Shown here in pieces: positions 36,709 through 45,531 of a stretch of 64,000 nt of DNA (positions are counted from its first letter, which is position 1; every line of letters begins with the position of its first letter). A model generated the notes under the pieces. It was not told where the DNA came from. It saw only the letters and a list, made by a program, of their open reading frames with translations, and ran no database searches. A program made the position numbers and the translations under genes. This DNA is from Coriobacteriaceae bacterium (GTDB lineage Bacteria; Actinomycetota; Coriobacteriia; Coriobacteriales; Coriobacteriaceae): positions 62,001 through 126,000 of the forward strand of contig SUUG01000011.1 of NCBI GenBank assembly GCA_015062655.1, in the 5' to 3' direction.

Positions 36709-37456
36709 ATAGGCGATGCGGGTACGCCTGCGCCCAAGGGTTTCTATGCGTCGAGCAGATGGCGGGGTGGCGCGCGGAAGCGGGGATGCCGTCGCGTGCA
36801 AGCTGCGCGGCGGTTTGCGGTTCGTGCGTGAGGAGCGGCTTTCGGGGCCGACTTTTCCTCGGCCGACTGTTTCGGTTCGTGCCTCCTGTGGGGAGCGACT
36901 GGCCCCGCATCGCGTCTCGTTCACAGCATCTTGGGGCGGATAGGACCCCGCGAGCTTTTCTTTCCTGATGAGAACAGCCTACTCCGCCGTGCGGACATAC
37001 CTTGCGCCCTCGAGAGCCGCATCGGCGAACGCATGGGGGAAGTTGGGCAACCGGAGCACACCGACACGCAGCCAGCGCACGGAGGAACCCGTGAAAAAAG
37101 AAAACGCCCTGAGCAGGCGCATACTCTTATGATCCCCGTTGGAGAAAGCAAAGTCAAGACTGGTATCCGGCGAGCGGCGCACTATGATGAAGGTGTTCCG
37201 CCCCCCAGCGGAGCAACTGGGTGAACCGTCGCGTTTATTTAGGGAGCCCACACAGTCGTTTCTGTTACAGGCATCCTTCGTTGTTAAGGAAGCTGGAGAG
37301 GACGATGAGGGCACCCACCTGGTATAGGTGGGTTCATTTCGTGACGCTGGGGGGCGGCTCTTCCGTGTTTCAACACTCCCCCATCACAACGCCGGCGCCG
37401 TGGGGGCGCCCAACGCCTCCGAGCGCTATAGCGTGCGCCGGACGGAAGGATATCCC
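36709..37456. other. 748-nt region without a supported gene
   Basis: Several short frames are open on both strands but none has a credible SD, family motif or GC3 pattern. The last 30 nt carry the SD of the radical SAM gene. It may be degraded coding sequence or hold an unrecognised RNA. Confidence 0.4.
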
Positions 37457-38419
37457 ATGACCTTGCTCGCGCCTGAAACGCTCTCCCGCTGCGAACTCTG
37501 CCCACGTCGCTGCCGTGCAGATCGAATGCACGGACAGGTCGGGGCATGCGGGGCTGGACCCTCGCTCACGATTGCGCGGGCGGCCCTGCACTTCTGGGAG
37601 GAGCCGCCCATCTCCGGGGAGGCTGGCTCGGGCACGATCTTCTTTTCCGGCTGCCCCCTGAAATGTGTCTTCTGCCAGAACCACGAGATCTCGACGGACG
37701 TCTTCGGGTTGGAGGTTCCCGCATCGCGTCTCGTTCAAATCATGTTGGAGCTGCAGGAGCAGGGTGCCAACAACATCAACCTCGTCACTGCCACCCACTG
37801 GGCGCATCTCCTCCCCCAGGCGATCACCGAGGCGCGCCGAGCCGGGCTTTGCATCCCCATCGTCTACAACACCAGCGGCTACGAGCTTCCCGAAGCCGTC
37901 CGCGAGCTCGGCGACCTCGTGGACGTCTGGCTCACGGACTTCAAGTACGCCGACCCCGCGCTCGGCAAGGCGTTCAGCAGGGTCAGCGACTACCCCGCGG
38001 TCGCCACCGCGGCGCTCGAGCAGATGGCTCTGGAGCTGGATCGCCGCGGTGGGATACTAGTCGAAAACGACCTGGTGAAGCGCGGAATCATCGTGCGCCA
38101 CCTTGTCCTGCCGGGGCACGCTGACGATTCGCTTCGGGCGCTCGACCTCATCTGGAACACCGTCGGCGATGTGCCGGTCTCTGTGATGAACCAGTACACG
38201 CCCAATGCGCAGATGCGACGCCTCGGCGGCGACCTGGCGCGCGCCGTCACGCAAGAGGAGTACGAGCGCGTCCTCGACCATGCCGACGACCTCGGCTTCA
38301 CGCATATGTTCTGGCAGGAAGGCGGTGCCGTCGACGAGAGCTTCACCCCCGCATTCGACACAACCGGCGTGCTGACCCCCGCAAGCGCCTCGCCCGGCGC
38401 AGGACCGGTTCATCCGTAG
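37457..38419 (+). CDS. Radical SAM activase, pyruvate formate-lyase-activating type
   Basis: A 320-residue radical SAM protein. The cluster motif is CPLKCVFC (CxxxCxxC) in FFSGCPLKCVFCQNHEIS at about residue 65-80. An N-terminal cysteine-rich part (CELCPRRCRADR...GQVGACG) precedes it, as in the COG1313 putative PFL-activase-like group. Conserved NINLVTATHW and the C-terminal NQYTPNAQ follow. Family members are named as activases of glycyl-radical enzymes, but the true partner is usually unknown and none is encoded here. ATG 37457 follows GGAAGGA. Confidence 0.85.
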   Translation: MTLLAPETLSRCELCPRRCRADRMHGQVGACGAGPSLTIARAALHFWEEPPISGEAGSGTIFFSGCPLKCVFCQNHEISTDVFGLEVPASRLVQIMLELQEQGANNINLVTATHWAHLLPQAITEARRAGLCIPIVYNTSGYELPEAVRELGDLVDVWLTDFKYADPALGKAFSRVSDYPAVATAALEQMALELDRRGGILVENDLVKRGIIVRHLVLPGHADDSLRALDLIWNTVGDVPVSVMNQYTPNAQMRRLGGDLARAVTQEEYERVLDHADDLGFTHMFWQEGGAVDESFTPAFDTTGVLTPASASPGAGPVHP

Positions 38420-38451
38420 GATCGCGCCTGTCGCCCCGTTTGAGAAAACCG

Positions 38452-38479
38452 TTGACAGCCCATCACGGCCCGCTACAAT
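38452..38479 (+). promoter_or_regulatory. Promoter of tRNA-Ala
   Basis: TTGACA (38452-38457), a 16-nt spacer and TACAAT (38474-38479), 13 nt before the tRNA. A near-consensus sigma-70-type promoter. Confidence 0.85.
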
Positions 38480-38492
38480 AGAAAACCGTCCT

Positions 38493-38568
38493 GGGGACGT
38501 AGCTCAGCTGGGAGAGCGCTGCCGTCGCATGGCAGAGGCCGAGGGTTCGATTCCCTTCGTCTCCACCA
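38493..38568 (+). tRNA. tRNA-Ala (anticodon CGC)
   Basis: A 76-nt tRNA with encoded CCA. Acceptor GGGGACG/CGTCTCC, D-arm GCTC...GAGC, anticodon arm CTGCC-GTCGCAT-GGCAG giving CGC, T-arm GAGGG-TTCGATT-CCCTT. It reads GCG codons, frequent in this GC-rich genome. A terminator follows immediately, and the 3' end of the tRNA is repeated 186 bp downstream. Confidence 0.95.
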
Positions 38569-38860
38569 CAGGATCGTCAACGGGTCGACCTCGGTCGGCC
38601 CGTTTTTTCGTTCACGCCCCGGGGAATCGAACCCGAAAGGGCGCGGAGCCGAGCCGAGGGGCGCAAGCCCCTCGCCGGCGCAGCGCGCGAGACGCGCAGC
38701 GTCGAAGCGGGGCCGGGCGGCGCAGCCGGCCGGGGATTCCCTTCGTCTCCACCACAGGATCGTCAACGGGTCGACCTCGGTCGGCCCGTTTTTTCGTTCA
38801 CGCCCGGAGGAATCGAACCCGAAAGGGCGCGGAGCCGAGCCGAGGGGCGCGAGCCCCTCG
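38549..38860 (+). repeat. 186-bp tandem duplication containing the tRNA-Ala 3' end and terminator
   Basis: Unit 1 (from 38549) and unit 2 (from 38735) share the tRNA 3' part from GATTCCCTTCGTCTCCACCA, then the terminator stem ACGGGTCGACC/GGTCGGCCCGT with TTTTTT. They also share a segment with GGAATCGAACCCGAAAGGGC, which is the reverse complement of a T-arm. Homology runs about 125 bp per unit at a spacing of 186 bp. Unit 2 lacks the tRNA body. Confidence 0.85.
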
Positions 38861-38960
38861 GCTCGCGCTGTCCCTTTCATGCAGCCCGCCCACGCACCGG
38901 TCGGCTCCGCACGGCTCCTGTAGAATAGAAGGGTCAAAGACCTCTCGAACATTCGGCGGT

Positions 38961-40160
38961 ATGCGCGTGGATTTCGTGACTCCCTACATATACCTGGCGC
39001 TCGTGGCCTTCCTCACCACGCTCGCCTGCACGCCGATCGCGCGGCGCATCGCCATCAAGCTCGATGCCGTGGACTACCCCTCGAAGCGCCGGATCAACAC
39101 GTCGCCGATCCCGCGCCTGGGCGGCCTCGCGGTCTTCGCCGGACTCTCCGTCGCCTGCATCCTACAGATCATCGGCACCCTTGCCTGGGGATGGCCCTCG
39201 GCCCTCGTCCCCCACCCGAGCATGGAGATCGACTATCCCCTGCTCGCCGTCTCCTTCATGATGATCTTCCTCACCGGCGCGGTCGACGACGTGGTCCAGC
39301 TCTCGCCGCGCATGAAGCTCGCCGGACAGATCGTCGCGGCCTCGGTCGCGGCGGCGAGCGGCCTGCTCATCCACGCCGTCGTGAACCCTTTTGGAACCGG
39401 CGAGATCCACCTCGGATGGTTCTCCTACCCCGTCACCGTCATCTACCTCGTCGCCTACTCCAACATCATCAACCTGATCGACGGCCTCGACGGCCTCGCC
39501 ACCGGCGTCTCCGCCATCGCCGCCGCGTCCATGTTCTCCTTCGCGATCCTCGCGGGCCGCGCGGACGCCGCCGCGCTCTCCGTCGCCCTGATCGGCTCCT
39601 GTCTGGCCTTCCTGCGCTACAACTTCCACCCTGCCAGCATCTTCCTCGGCGATTCGGGAGCGCTCATGCTCGGCTTCGCGCTCGGCACCGTCTCCTTGCT
39701 GAACGTCTCCCGCGTGGCGGCGCTGACCTCCATGATCATGCCGCTCATCGTCGCAGGCGTGCCCATCCTCGACACGCTCTCCGCCATCGTGCGCCGGCGG
39801 CGCGCCCGCATCAGCATCGGCCAGGCCGACAAGGGCCACATCCACCACCGCCTGATCCAGGAGGGTTTCGATCAGAAGCAGGCCGTCCTGCTCATCTACG
39901 CCTGGACGATCCTGCTCTCCATCGGCGCCGCGACCATCAACCAGGTCGACGTGGTGCCGCGCATCGTGATCTTCCTCATCCTCCTCGCCGCGTCGATCGC
40001 CTTCGCCTTGCGCCTCCACCTCTTTGAGCCCGTGCTGCTGCACCACTACAACGAGGAGGCGTGCGAAGACGAGCTCATCACCCCCGACGACCCGTCGTTC
40101 GCCGAGGAGGAGGCCCGCTCTGTGCACCGCGGCCGCCGGCGCGGCGACAGCCACCGATAA
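38961..40160 (+). CDS. WecA/TagO-like undecaprenyl-phosphate sugar-1-phosphate transferase
   Basis: A 399-residue polytopic membrane enzyme of the MraY/WecA family, starting a wall polymer on undecaprenyl phosphate. About eleven hydrophobic helices are spread along the chain. Motifs include RRINTSPIPRLGGLAVF, the Asp pair in TGAVDDVVQLSP, NLIDGLDGLATG and the cytoplasmic HIHHRL (KGHIHHRLIQEGF). These fit the WecA/TagO subgroup using UDP-GlcNAc-type substrates rather than MraY. A TAGAAT -10-like box lies about 40 nt upstream of ATG 38961; the SD is weak. The C-terminal tail is acidic and cytoplasmic. Confidence 0.88.
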   Translation: MRVDFVTPYIYLALVAFLTTLACTPIARRIAIKLDAVDYPSKRRINTSPIPRLGGLAVFAGLSVACILQIIGTLAWGWPSALVPHPSMEIDYPLLAVSFMMIFLTGAVDDVVQLSPRMKLAGQIVAASVAAASGLLIHAVVNPFGTGEIHLGWFSYPVTVIYLVAYSNIINLIDGLDGLATGVSAIAAASMFSFAILAGRADAAALSVALIGSCLAFLRYNFHPASIFLGDSGALMLGFALGTVSLLNVSRVAALTSMIMPLIVAGVPILDTLSAIVRRRRARISIGQADKGHIHHRLIQEGFDQKQAVLLIYAWTILLSIGAATINQVDVVPRIVIFLILLAASIAFALRLHLFEPVLLHHYNEEACEDELITPDDPSFAEEEARSVHRGRRRGDSHR

Positions 40161-40189
40161 ACCCGATCAAGCCCGACAGAAGGAGCACC

Positions 40190-41239
40190 ATGCCGAACGA
40201 GCGTAGCTATGAGACCGCCTGCAAGCGCAGCGACGAGATCCGCGCCGATCTCCCCCTCCATCCCGAGAGCTACACCATGCTCACCGGGGACCGCCCCACG
40301 GGCCGCCTGCATCTCGGCCATTACTTCGGCACGCTCAAGGGCCGCGTCGAGCTGCAGGACCTCGGGGTCAAGACGAACGTGCTCATCGCCGATTACCAGG
40401 TGATCACCGACCGCGACACCACCGAGCACATCCAGGACAACGTCTACAACCTCGTGATCGACTACCTCGCCTGCGGCATCGACCCCGCGAAGACGATGAT
40501 CTACGCGCACTCCGCCGTCCCGGCCGCCAACCAGCTCATGCTCCCCTTCCTCTCGCTCGTCTCCGAGGCCGAGCTGCAGCGCAACCCCACCGTCAAGGCC
40601 GAGATGGAGGCGAGCGGGCACGAGCTCACGGGGCTGCTGCTCACCTACCCCGTCCACCAGGCCTGCGACATCCTCTTCTGCAAGGGCAACGTGGTCCCCG
40701 TCGGCCGCGACCAGCTCCCCCACATCGAGCTCACGCGCCTCATCGCCCGCAAGTTCAACAACCGCTACGGCAAGGTCTTTCCCGAGGTCGACGCCCTGCT
40801 CTCCGACACGCCGCTCCTGCCCGGCCTCGACGGCCGCAAGATGTCCAAGAGCTACGGCAACGCCATCAGCCTGTCCATGACGCCTGAGGAGACGGCCAAG
40901 CGCATCAAGAAGAGCCAGACGGACGGCGAGCGCATGATCACCTTCGACCCCGAGGGGCGGCCCGGCGTGTCCGGCCTCCTCTCCACGGCCGCCATCTGCT
41001 CGGGTCGAAGCGAGGCCGAGATCGCCGAGGAGATCGGCATGGGCGGCTCCGGCGCGCTCAAGGCCTTCGTGACCGAGGCGGTCAACACCTACCTCGAGCC
41101 GATCCGCGCGCGCCGCCAAGAGATCGAGCAGGATATGGACTACGTGAAAGACGTCCTCAACGAGGGGAACCGGCGGGCCAACGAGATCGCCGAGGCGACC
41201 CTGTGCGAGGTGCGCGAGGCCATGGGGATGGTCTACTAG
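40190..41239 (+). CDS. trpS: Tryptophanyl-tRNA synthetase
   Basis: A 349-residue class I synthetase charging tRNA-Trp. The HIGH motif appears as TGRLHLGHY at about 37-45 and KMSKS at about 217-221; GDRPTG and the dimer-interface segment LPFLSLVSEAELQRNPTVK are typical. The SD AAGGAG is 5 nt before ATG 40190. It lies 29 nt after the WecA-like gene, so they may share a transcript. It ends in a terminator that also contains the SD of the next gene. Confidence 0.95.
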   Translation: MPNERSYETACKRSDEIRADLPLHPESYTMLTGDRPTGRLHLGHYFGTLKGRVELQDLGVKTNVLIADYQVITDRDTTEHIQDNVYNLVIDYLACGIDPAKTMIYAHSAVPAANQLMLPFLSLVSEAELQRNPTVKAEMEASGHELTGLLLTYPVHQACDILFCKGNVVPVGRDQLPHIELTRLIARKFNNRYGKVFPEVDALLSDTPLLPGLDGRKMSKSYGNAISLSMTPEETAKRIKKSQTDGERMITFDPEGRPGVSGLLSTAAICSGRSEAEIAEEIGMGGSGALKAFVTEAVNTYLEPIRARRQEIEQDMDYVKDVLNEGNRRANEIAEATLCEVREAMGMVY

Positions 41240-41249
41240 CTGGAATCGA

Positions 41250-41276
41250 CAAGGCCGGGTTCGCCCCGGCCTTTTT
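41250..41276 (+). terminator. Terminator of trpS overlapping the next SD
   Basis: Stem AAGGCCGGG/CCCCGGCCTT followed by TTTGGAG. The T-run merges into TTGGAG, the only SD candidate for the HAD gene starting at 41287. Read-through mRNA could therefore have its SD partly hidden. Confidence 0.75.
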
Positions 41277-41286
41277 GGAGACACCG

Positions 41287-42123
41287 ATGTACCGCCTGAT
41301 CGCATCCGACATGGATGAGACCTTCCTCGACGCCGAGCACCGCATACCTGAGGTGAATATCCGCGCCATCCGCCGGGCCCGCGAGCACGGCGTGTTGTTC
41401 GTCCCGAGCTCGGGGCGGGCGTATGCTTCCATCATGCACAGCATCGGCGCCATCGATCCCGCACTCATGGAGGGCAGCTTCGTCATCTCGTTCAACGGGG
41501 GCTTCATCAACCGCTACGGCGACCCCGAGCCGTTTGCGAGCTGCGGGCTCACGAGCGCGGTCGCGGCGCGCCTCTACGAGGACGGGCTCCGCCGCGGGCT
41601 TTGCGTCCTGCTCAACATGCCGGACGGGACGGTCCATATCGTGGATGCCCCCGAAAGCGAGCGCCGCTACGTGCGCGCCTACCGCGGCATTGAGCTCAAG
41701 GACTCCGCGAGCCACCGCACCTTCGAGAGCCTCCGCCTGCCCACCGCGCCGGTCAAGGTCTGCTACATGAGCGATGACTTCGAGGGGCTCAAGCGCTTGG
41801 GCGAGCGTCTCGCGCCCGCGTTCTTTGAACTCGGCGTGGAGCCGACCTTCTCGTCGGGCCGCTACATGGAGCTCATGCCGGCAGGCATCAACAAGGGTGC
41901 GGGCCTTCTGCGCCTCGCCGAGATCCTCGGCATCGCACCCGAGCAGACCATCGCCGTGGGAGATTCCGCCAACGACCTCGCGATGATCGAGGCGGCGGGG
42001 CTCGGTGTCGGGGTCGCGAACGTCACCGACGACGTGCGGCCCTTCTGCGACGCCGTGCTTCGCGCGAGTGCGGACGACGGCGCGATCGCCGAGGTGGTCG
42101 AGCGGTTCATCCTGGCCTCATAG
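41287..42123 (+). CDS. Cof-type HAD phosphatase
   Basis: A 278-residue HAD-superfamily hydrolase with the large cap (Cof/IIB) type. Motif I is ASDMDETFLD at about 5-14 (nucleophile Asp8), motif II PSSGR, motif III Lys in INKGAGLLRL and motif IV AVGDSANDLAMIEAAGLGVGVANV. Such enzymes dephosphorylate sugar phosphates and cofactors; the substrate is unknown. The start has a weak SD that overlaps the trpS terminator. Confidence 0.9.
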   Translation: MYRLIASDMDETFLDAEHRIPEVNIRAIRRAREHGVLFVPSSGRAYASIMHSIGAIDPALMEGSFVISFNGGFINRYGDPEPFASCGLTSAVAARLYEDGLRRGLCVLLNMPDGTVHIVDAPESERRYVRAYRGIELKDSASHRTFESLRLPTAPVKVCYMSDDFEGLKRLGERLAPAFFELGVEPTFSSGRYMELMPAGINKGAGLLRLAEILGIAPEQTIAVGDSANDLAMIEAAGLGVGVANVTDDVRPFCDAVLRASADDGAIAEVVERFILAS

Positions 42124-42157
42124 GCACCTGGCCATCGAAGCGCTGCAAAACGGGAGC

Positions 42158-42189
42158 GCCCCGCTCGAAACCGAGCGGGGCGCTCCTCG
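42158..42189. terminator. Terminator between convergent genes
   Basis: Perfect stem GAGCGCCCCGCTCG/CGAGCGGGGCGCTC around AAAC, placed between the HAD phosphatase (plus) and the ABC-F gene (minus). The flanking T-run is weak. Confidence 0.7.
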
Positions 42190-42377
42190 TACACCGTTGA
42201 TCGCACAGAGGGGAGGGATGCGATTCAAACTCAACGGGAGGATAATATGTCGCCGTTTCCTCTTCCGTTGTTGAGTTAACTATAGTAAACAAATCTCCCC
42301 GCGTCCATATCGATCCGGTCCTTCACAGGGAGTCCATAAGTTACCAAAGGCTTACTCCTTCTCCCCTATCGCAAGAA
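42190..42377. other. Convergent spacer with an AT-rich inverted repeat
   Basis: No gene is visible. At 42228-42277 AACTCAAC...GAGGA faces TCCTC...GTTGAGTT, an imperfect inverted repeat in AT-rich sequence, perhaps a remnant of a small element or a terminator for the ABC-F transcript. Confidence 0.4.
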
Positions 42378-44189
42378 TCAGCCCTCCAGGCGCTCACTCG
42401 CCTCGAGCCATGCGGTCTCCAGCTCATCGAGGGCGGCCAGCGCCTCATCGACCTTCGCCTGCTGCGCCTCGAGCGCCTGGTAGTCCGTCGGGTCCACAGA
42501 GGCCATACCCTCGCGCAGCGAGTCGGCGAGATCGCGCTTCGAAGCCATCTTGCGCTCGAGCGAGGCGACCTCCCGCTTCAGGCGCTGTCGCTCAGCGTTC
42601 GAGAGCGCCGACGCAGAGGGCTCGCGGCCCTGCTGAGGGGCCGCGGCCGCGCTCGCTCCGTCCGAGGACGCCGCGGCGGCCGCCAGCCTCAGGTACTCGT
42701 CCACGCCGCCCGGCACATGACGAAGGCGGCCGTCGATGAGCGCGTATTGGTGATCCGTGACCCGCTCCATGAGGAAGCGGTCGTGCGTGACCAGGATCAG
42801 CGTGCCTGGCCATCCGTCGAGCAGGTCCTCCACGATCGCGAGCATGTCGGTGTCGAGATCGTTCCCCGGCTCATCGAGGATCAAGACGTTGGGCTCCGCG
42901 AGGATCGTGAGCAGCAGCGACAGCCGCCGCCTCTGGCCGCCCGAGAGGTCGCCGATGCGGCTCATCATCTGCTGCGTGGTGAACCCCAGGCGCTCGCAGA
43001 GCTTCTCGGGGCTCGTCTCCTTGCCATCCACCACATAGACGCGCTTGCAGGTGGAGAGCACCTCGCGTATCGTCTCGCCCTCATGCGGCGCCAGCTCCTC
43101 GAGCTGCTGCGAGAGCACGCCGAAGCGGACCGTCGAGCCGATCTTCACGCGGCCGGAGAGGGGCGCGAGCTTCCCCTGGATGACCTCGAGCAGCGTGGTC
43201 TTCCCCGCGCCGTTCGCCCCGAGGAGGCCGAAGCGGTCGCCCGGTCCGATCAGCCAGGTCGCATCCGACAGCACCGTCTTGCCGGCCCCTGCCTCGTCGC
43301 GGTACCCGGCGCTCACGTCGAGCACGTCGATGACCTTCTTGCCCAGGCGCGAGACGGCGAGGCGCTTGAGCTCGAGCTCGTCGCGCACCGGAGGCACGTC
43401 GGCGATGAGGTCGCGGGCCGCGTCCACGCGGAACTTCGGCTTGGTCGATCGGGCCTGGGCCCCGCGCGAGAGCCACGCGAGCTCCTTGCGCGCCATGTTC
43501 CGGCGCCGCTCCTCGCTCACCCGGGCCTGGCGGTCGCGCTCCACGCGCTGCAGGATGTAGGCGGAGTAGCCGCCCTCGAAGGGATCGACCTGCCCGTCAT
43601 GCACCTCCCACATGGAGGTGCAGACCTCGTCGAGGAACCACCGGTCGTGCGTGACCACGAGCAAGGCCCCCGCGCCGGGTTGCCAACGCTCCTTGAGATG
43701 CCGTGCGAGCCAGTTGATCGTGCGCATGTCCAGATGGTTGGTGGGCTCATCCAGCATGAGGACGTCCCAGGTACCGATCAGGAGGCGAGCCAGGTCGACG
43801 CGGCGGCGCTGGCCGCCGGAGAGCGTGGCCACCGGGGCGTCCCAGGGCACGTCGGCGATGAGGCCGTCGAGGATCTCGCGGATGCGGGGGCTCGCCGCCC
43901 ACTCGTATTCGGGCAGGTCCCCCACGACCGCGCGCTGCACGGTGGCCGCGTCGTCGAGCGCATCCCGCTGGCCGAGCACGCCCACCTGCAGGTCGCGGCG
44001 GTGTGTGACGCGGCCGTCGTCGGGCTCGACCACACCGGCGAGCACCGAGAGCAGCGTGGACTTCCCGTCCCCGTTCACGCCCACGATACCGATGCGGTCC
44101 CCTTCCGCGACGCCGAGCGTCACCTCGTCGAGGACGAGCTTGGTGGGGAATTCAAGATGAACCGAATCGGCCCCGAGAAGCACTGCCAT
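42378..44189 (-). CDS. ABC-F family ATPase (Uup-like)
   Basis: A 603-residue soluble protein with two ATPase domains and no membrane part. Walker A GVNGDGKST at 37-45 and, in the second domain, GANGAGKTT; two signatures (LSGGQRRR twice) and two LDEP Walker B motifs. A C-terminal charged coiled coil (NAERQRLKREVASLERKMASKRDLADSL region) is the Uup-type extension. ABC-F proteins act on ribosomes in translation quality control or antibiotic protection; Uup is also linked to DNA and transposon excision. ATG 44189 follows AAAGGG. Confidence 0.9.
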   Translation of the reverse strand: MAVLLGADSVHLEFPTKLVLDEVTLGVAEGDRIGIVGVNGDGKSTLLSVLAGVVEPDDGRVTHRRDLQVGVLGQRDALDDAATVQRAVVGDLPEYEWAASPRIREILDGLIADVPWDAPVATLSGGQRRRVDLARLLIGTWDVLMLDEPTNHLDMRTINWLARHLKERWQPGAGALLVVTHDRWFLDEVCTSMWEVHDGQVDPFEGGYSAYILQRVERDRQARVSEERRRNMARKELAWLSRGAQARSTKPKFRVDAARDLIADVPPVRDELELKRLAVSRLGKKVIDVLDVSAGYRDEAGAGKTVLSDATWLIGPGDRFGLLGANGAGKTTLLEVIQGKLAPLSGRVKIGSTVRFGVLSQQLEELAPHEGETIREVLSTCKRVYVVDGKETSPEKLCERLGFTTQQMMSRIGDLSGGQRRRLSLLLTILAEPNVLILDEPGNDLDTDMLAIVEDLLDGWPGTLILVTHDRFLMERVTDHQYALIDGRLRHVPGGVDEYLRLAAAAASSDGASAAAAPQQGREPSASALSNAERQRLKREVASLERKMASKRDLADSLREGMASVDPTDYQALEAQQAKVDEALAALDELETAWLEASERLEG

Positions 44190-44244
44190 GGTTAGACCCT
44201 TTCGTCGCTGCTGTCCCATCCTAGCAGGTTGCAGGGCCCGGGGC

Positions 44245-44577
44245 TCACGCCAAACCGGCCGGCCACTGGCTCGTGGGCAGATCGACCCGCCCGTCGTCCA
44301 GAAAGCGCACGCCCTCCCCCTCGAGCAGCTCGCGCTGGGCGTCCTCGCCCCCGAAGGCGAACCCTGGTGCCAGGCGGCCGTCCGCGAACACCACGCGATG
44401 GCAGGGCACCTCCCCCGGACGCGGGTTCACATGCAAGGCGAACCCCACGAAGCGCGCCTTGCGGGGCTCCCCTATGAGGTGGGCGATCTGGCCGTAGGTG
44501 GCCACCATCCCGGCAGGCACCTGCTCAACCGTCTCGTACACGCGGCTGAAGAAGCCCTCGCGGTCCGTCTCTCCCAT
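44245..44577 (-). CDS. Short MGMT-family protein with intact active-site Cys
   Basis: A 110-residue protein matching only the DNA-binding domain of O6-alkylguanine-DNA alkyltransferase. The active-site motif is VPCHRVV with Cys59. Short alkyltransferase-like (ATL) proteins usually carry Trp or Ala there, so this one keeps the residue needed for alkyl transfer. The helix-turn-helix segment VPAGMVATYGQIAHLIGEP and the Asn hinge (LHVNPRPGEVPCHR) are present. It could flag or repair alkylated guanine. It follows the pst operon on the same strand after a terminator. Confidence 0.85.
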   Translation of the reverse strand: MGETDREGFFSRVYETVEQVPAGMVATYGQIAHLIGEPRKARFVGFALHVNPRPGEVPCHRVVFADGRLAPGFAFGGEDAQRELLEGEGVRFLDDGRVDLPTSQWPAGLA

Positions 44578-44640
44578 GTTCGCCCCTTCCGGCAGCAGCG
44601 TCTCAGATGCCGGGATTGTACCCTGCCGCAGGCGCCGAGA

Positions 44641-44693
44641 AAACCGCGCGGCCGTGCGCCGCCAACCTGACGGGCACGCGGCCGCGCCTCGAA
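44641..44693 (-). terminator. Terminator of the pst operon
   Basis: Stem GCGCGGCCGCGTGC paired with GCACGGCCGCGC on the minus strand, followed by GGTTTTCTC, about 25 nt after the pstB stop. Confidence 0.65.
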
Positions 44694-44718
44694 AGGAGCA
44701 CCTGGGCGATGCGGTCCC

Positions 44719-45531
44719 CTAGGAGAACCGCCCGCTCAGGTAATCGTTGAGGCGCTGGCTCTTGGGCGCGTTGAAGATCTGCTCGGTCTCCCCCGTCTCG
44801 ATCATCTCGCCCATGTAGAAGAAGGCGGTGCGGTTCGAGACGCGCGTCGCCTGCTCCATGTTGTGGGTCACGATGATGATCGCGCGACCGGTCGCGATGC
44901 TCTGCATGAGCTCCTCGATCGCCAGGGTGGAGATGGGGTCCAGCGCCGAGCAGGGCTCGTCGAGCAGGATCACGTCGGGCTTGAGCGCGAGGGCGCGCGC
45001 GATGCAGAGACGCTGCTGCTGGCCGCCGGAAAGCGCCTGGGCGCTCTTGTTGAGCTTGTCCTTGACCTCGTCCCAGAGCGCCGCGCCGCGCAGGCTCTCC
45101 TCGACCAGCTCGTCGAGGGCGGCCTTGTCGCGCTGGCCATGACAGCGCGGGGCGAAGGCGATGTTCTCGTAGATCGACTTCGGGAAGGGGTTCGGCTGCT
45201 GGAACACCATGCCGATCGACTTGCGCAGCTCGTAGAGGTCCTCCTCGGGCGTGTTGATATCATGCCCGCGGTAGTAGATCTCGCCGGTGATCTGGCAGCT
45301 CTTGATCTCCCGGTTCATGAGGTTCAAACAGCGCAGGTAGGTCGACTTGCCGCAACCGGACGGGCCGATGAGGGCGGTGATCTCGCCCTTGCGGAAGTTG
45401 AGCGAGGTGTCCTCGAGCGCGTGGTGGTCGCCGTACCAGACGTTCACATCCTTCGTGCGCAGGACCGGCTCCTCCAGATCGCTCTCACGGGCATCGGGGG
45501 CGGTCACGGGCTGCTCCATCGTCGCGATCAT
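44719..45531 (-). CDS. pstB: Phosphate ABC transporter ATPase PstB
   Basis: A 270-residue ATPase for high-affinity phosphate import. Walker [10 protein letters not shown] is at 56-64; [22 protein letters not shown] is the PstB-specific Q-loop region; signature LSGGQQQR and Walker [14 protein letters not shown] follow. It overlaps pstA by 4 nt (ATGA), so translation is coupled. It is the last gene of pstSCAB; no phoU follows. Confidence 0.96.
   Translation of the reverse strand: MIATMEQPVTAPDARESDLEEPVLRTKDVNVWYGDHHALEDTSLNFRKGEITALIGPSGCGKSTYLRCLNLMNREIKSCQITGEIYYRGHDINTPEEDLYELRKSIGMVFQQPNPFPKSIYENIAFAPRCHGQRDKAALDELVEESLRGAALWDEVKDKLNKSAQALSGGQQQRLCIARALALKPDVILLDEPCSALDPISTLAIEELMQSIATGRAIIIVTHNMEQATRVSNRTAFFYMGEMIETGETEQIFNAPKSQRLNDYLSGRFS

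Noticed and set aside
36716..37314. Several 60-110-codon frames on both strands
   Set aside because: None has an SD, family motif or consistent codon pattern; they overlap each other in all frames.
38473..38952. Minus-strand frame containing RRRESNPRPLPCDG, a peptide often annotated as a protein
   Set aside because: It is the complement of tRNA-Ala and the duplicated tRNA 3' end; this kind of peptide is a known annotation artefact of tRNA T-arms.
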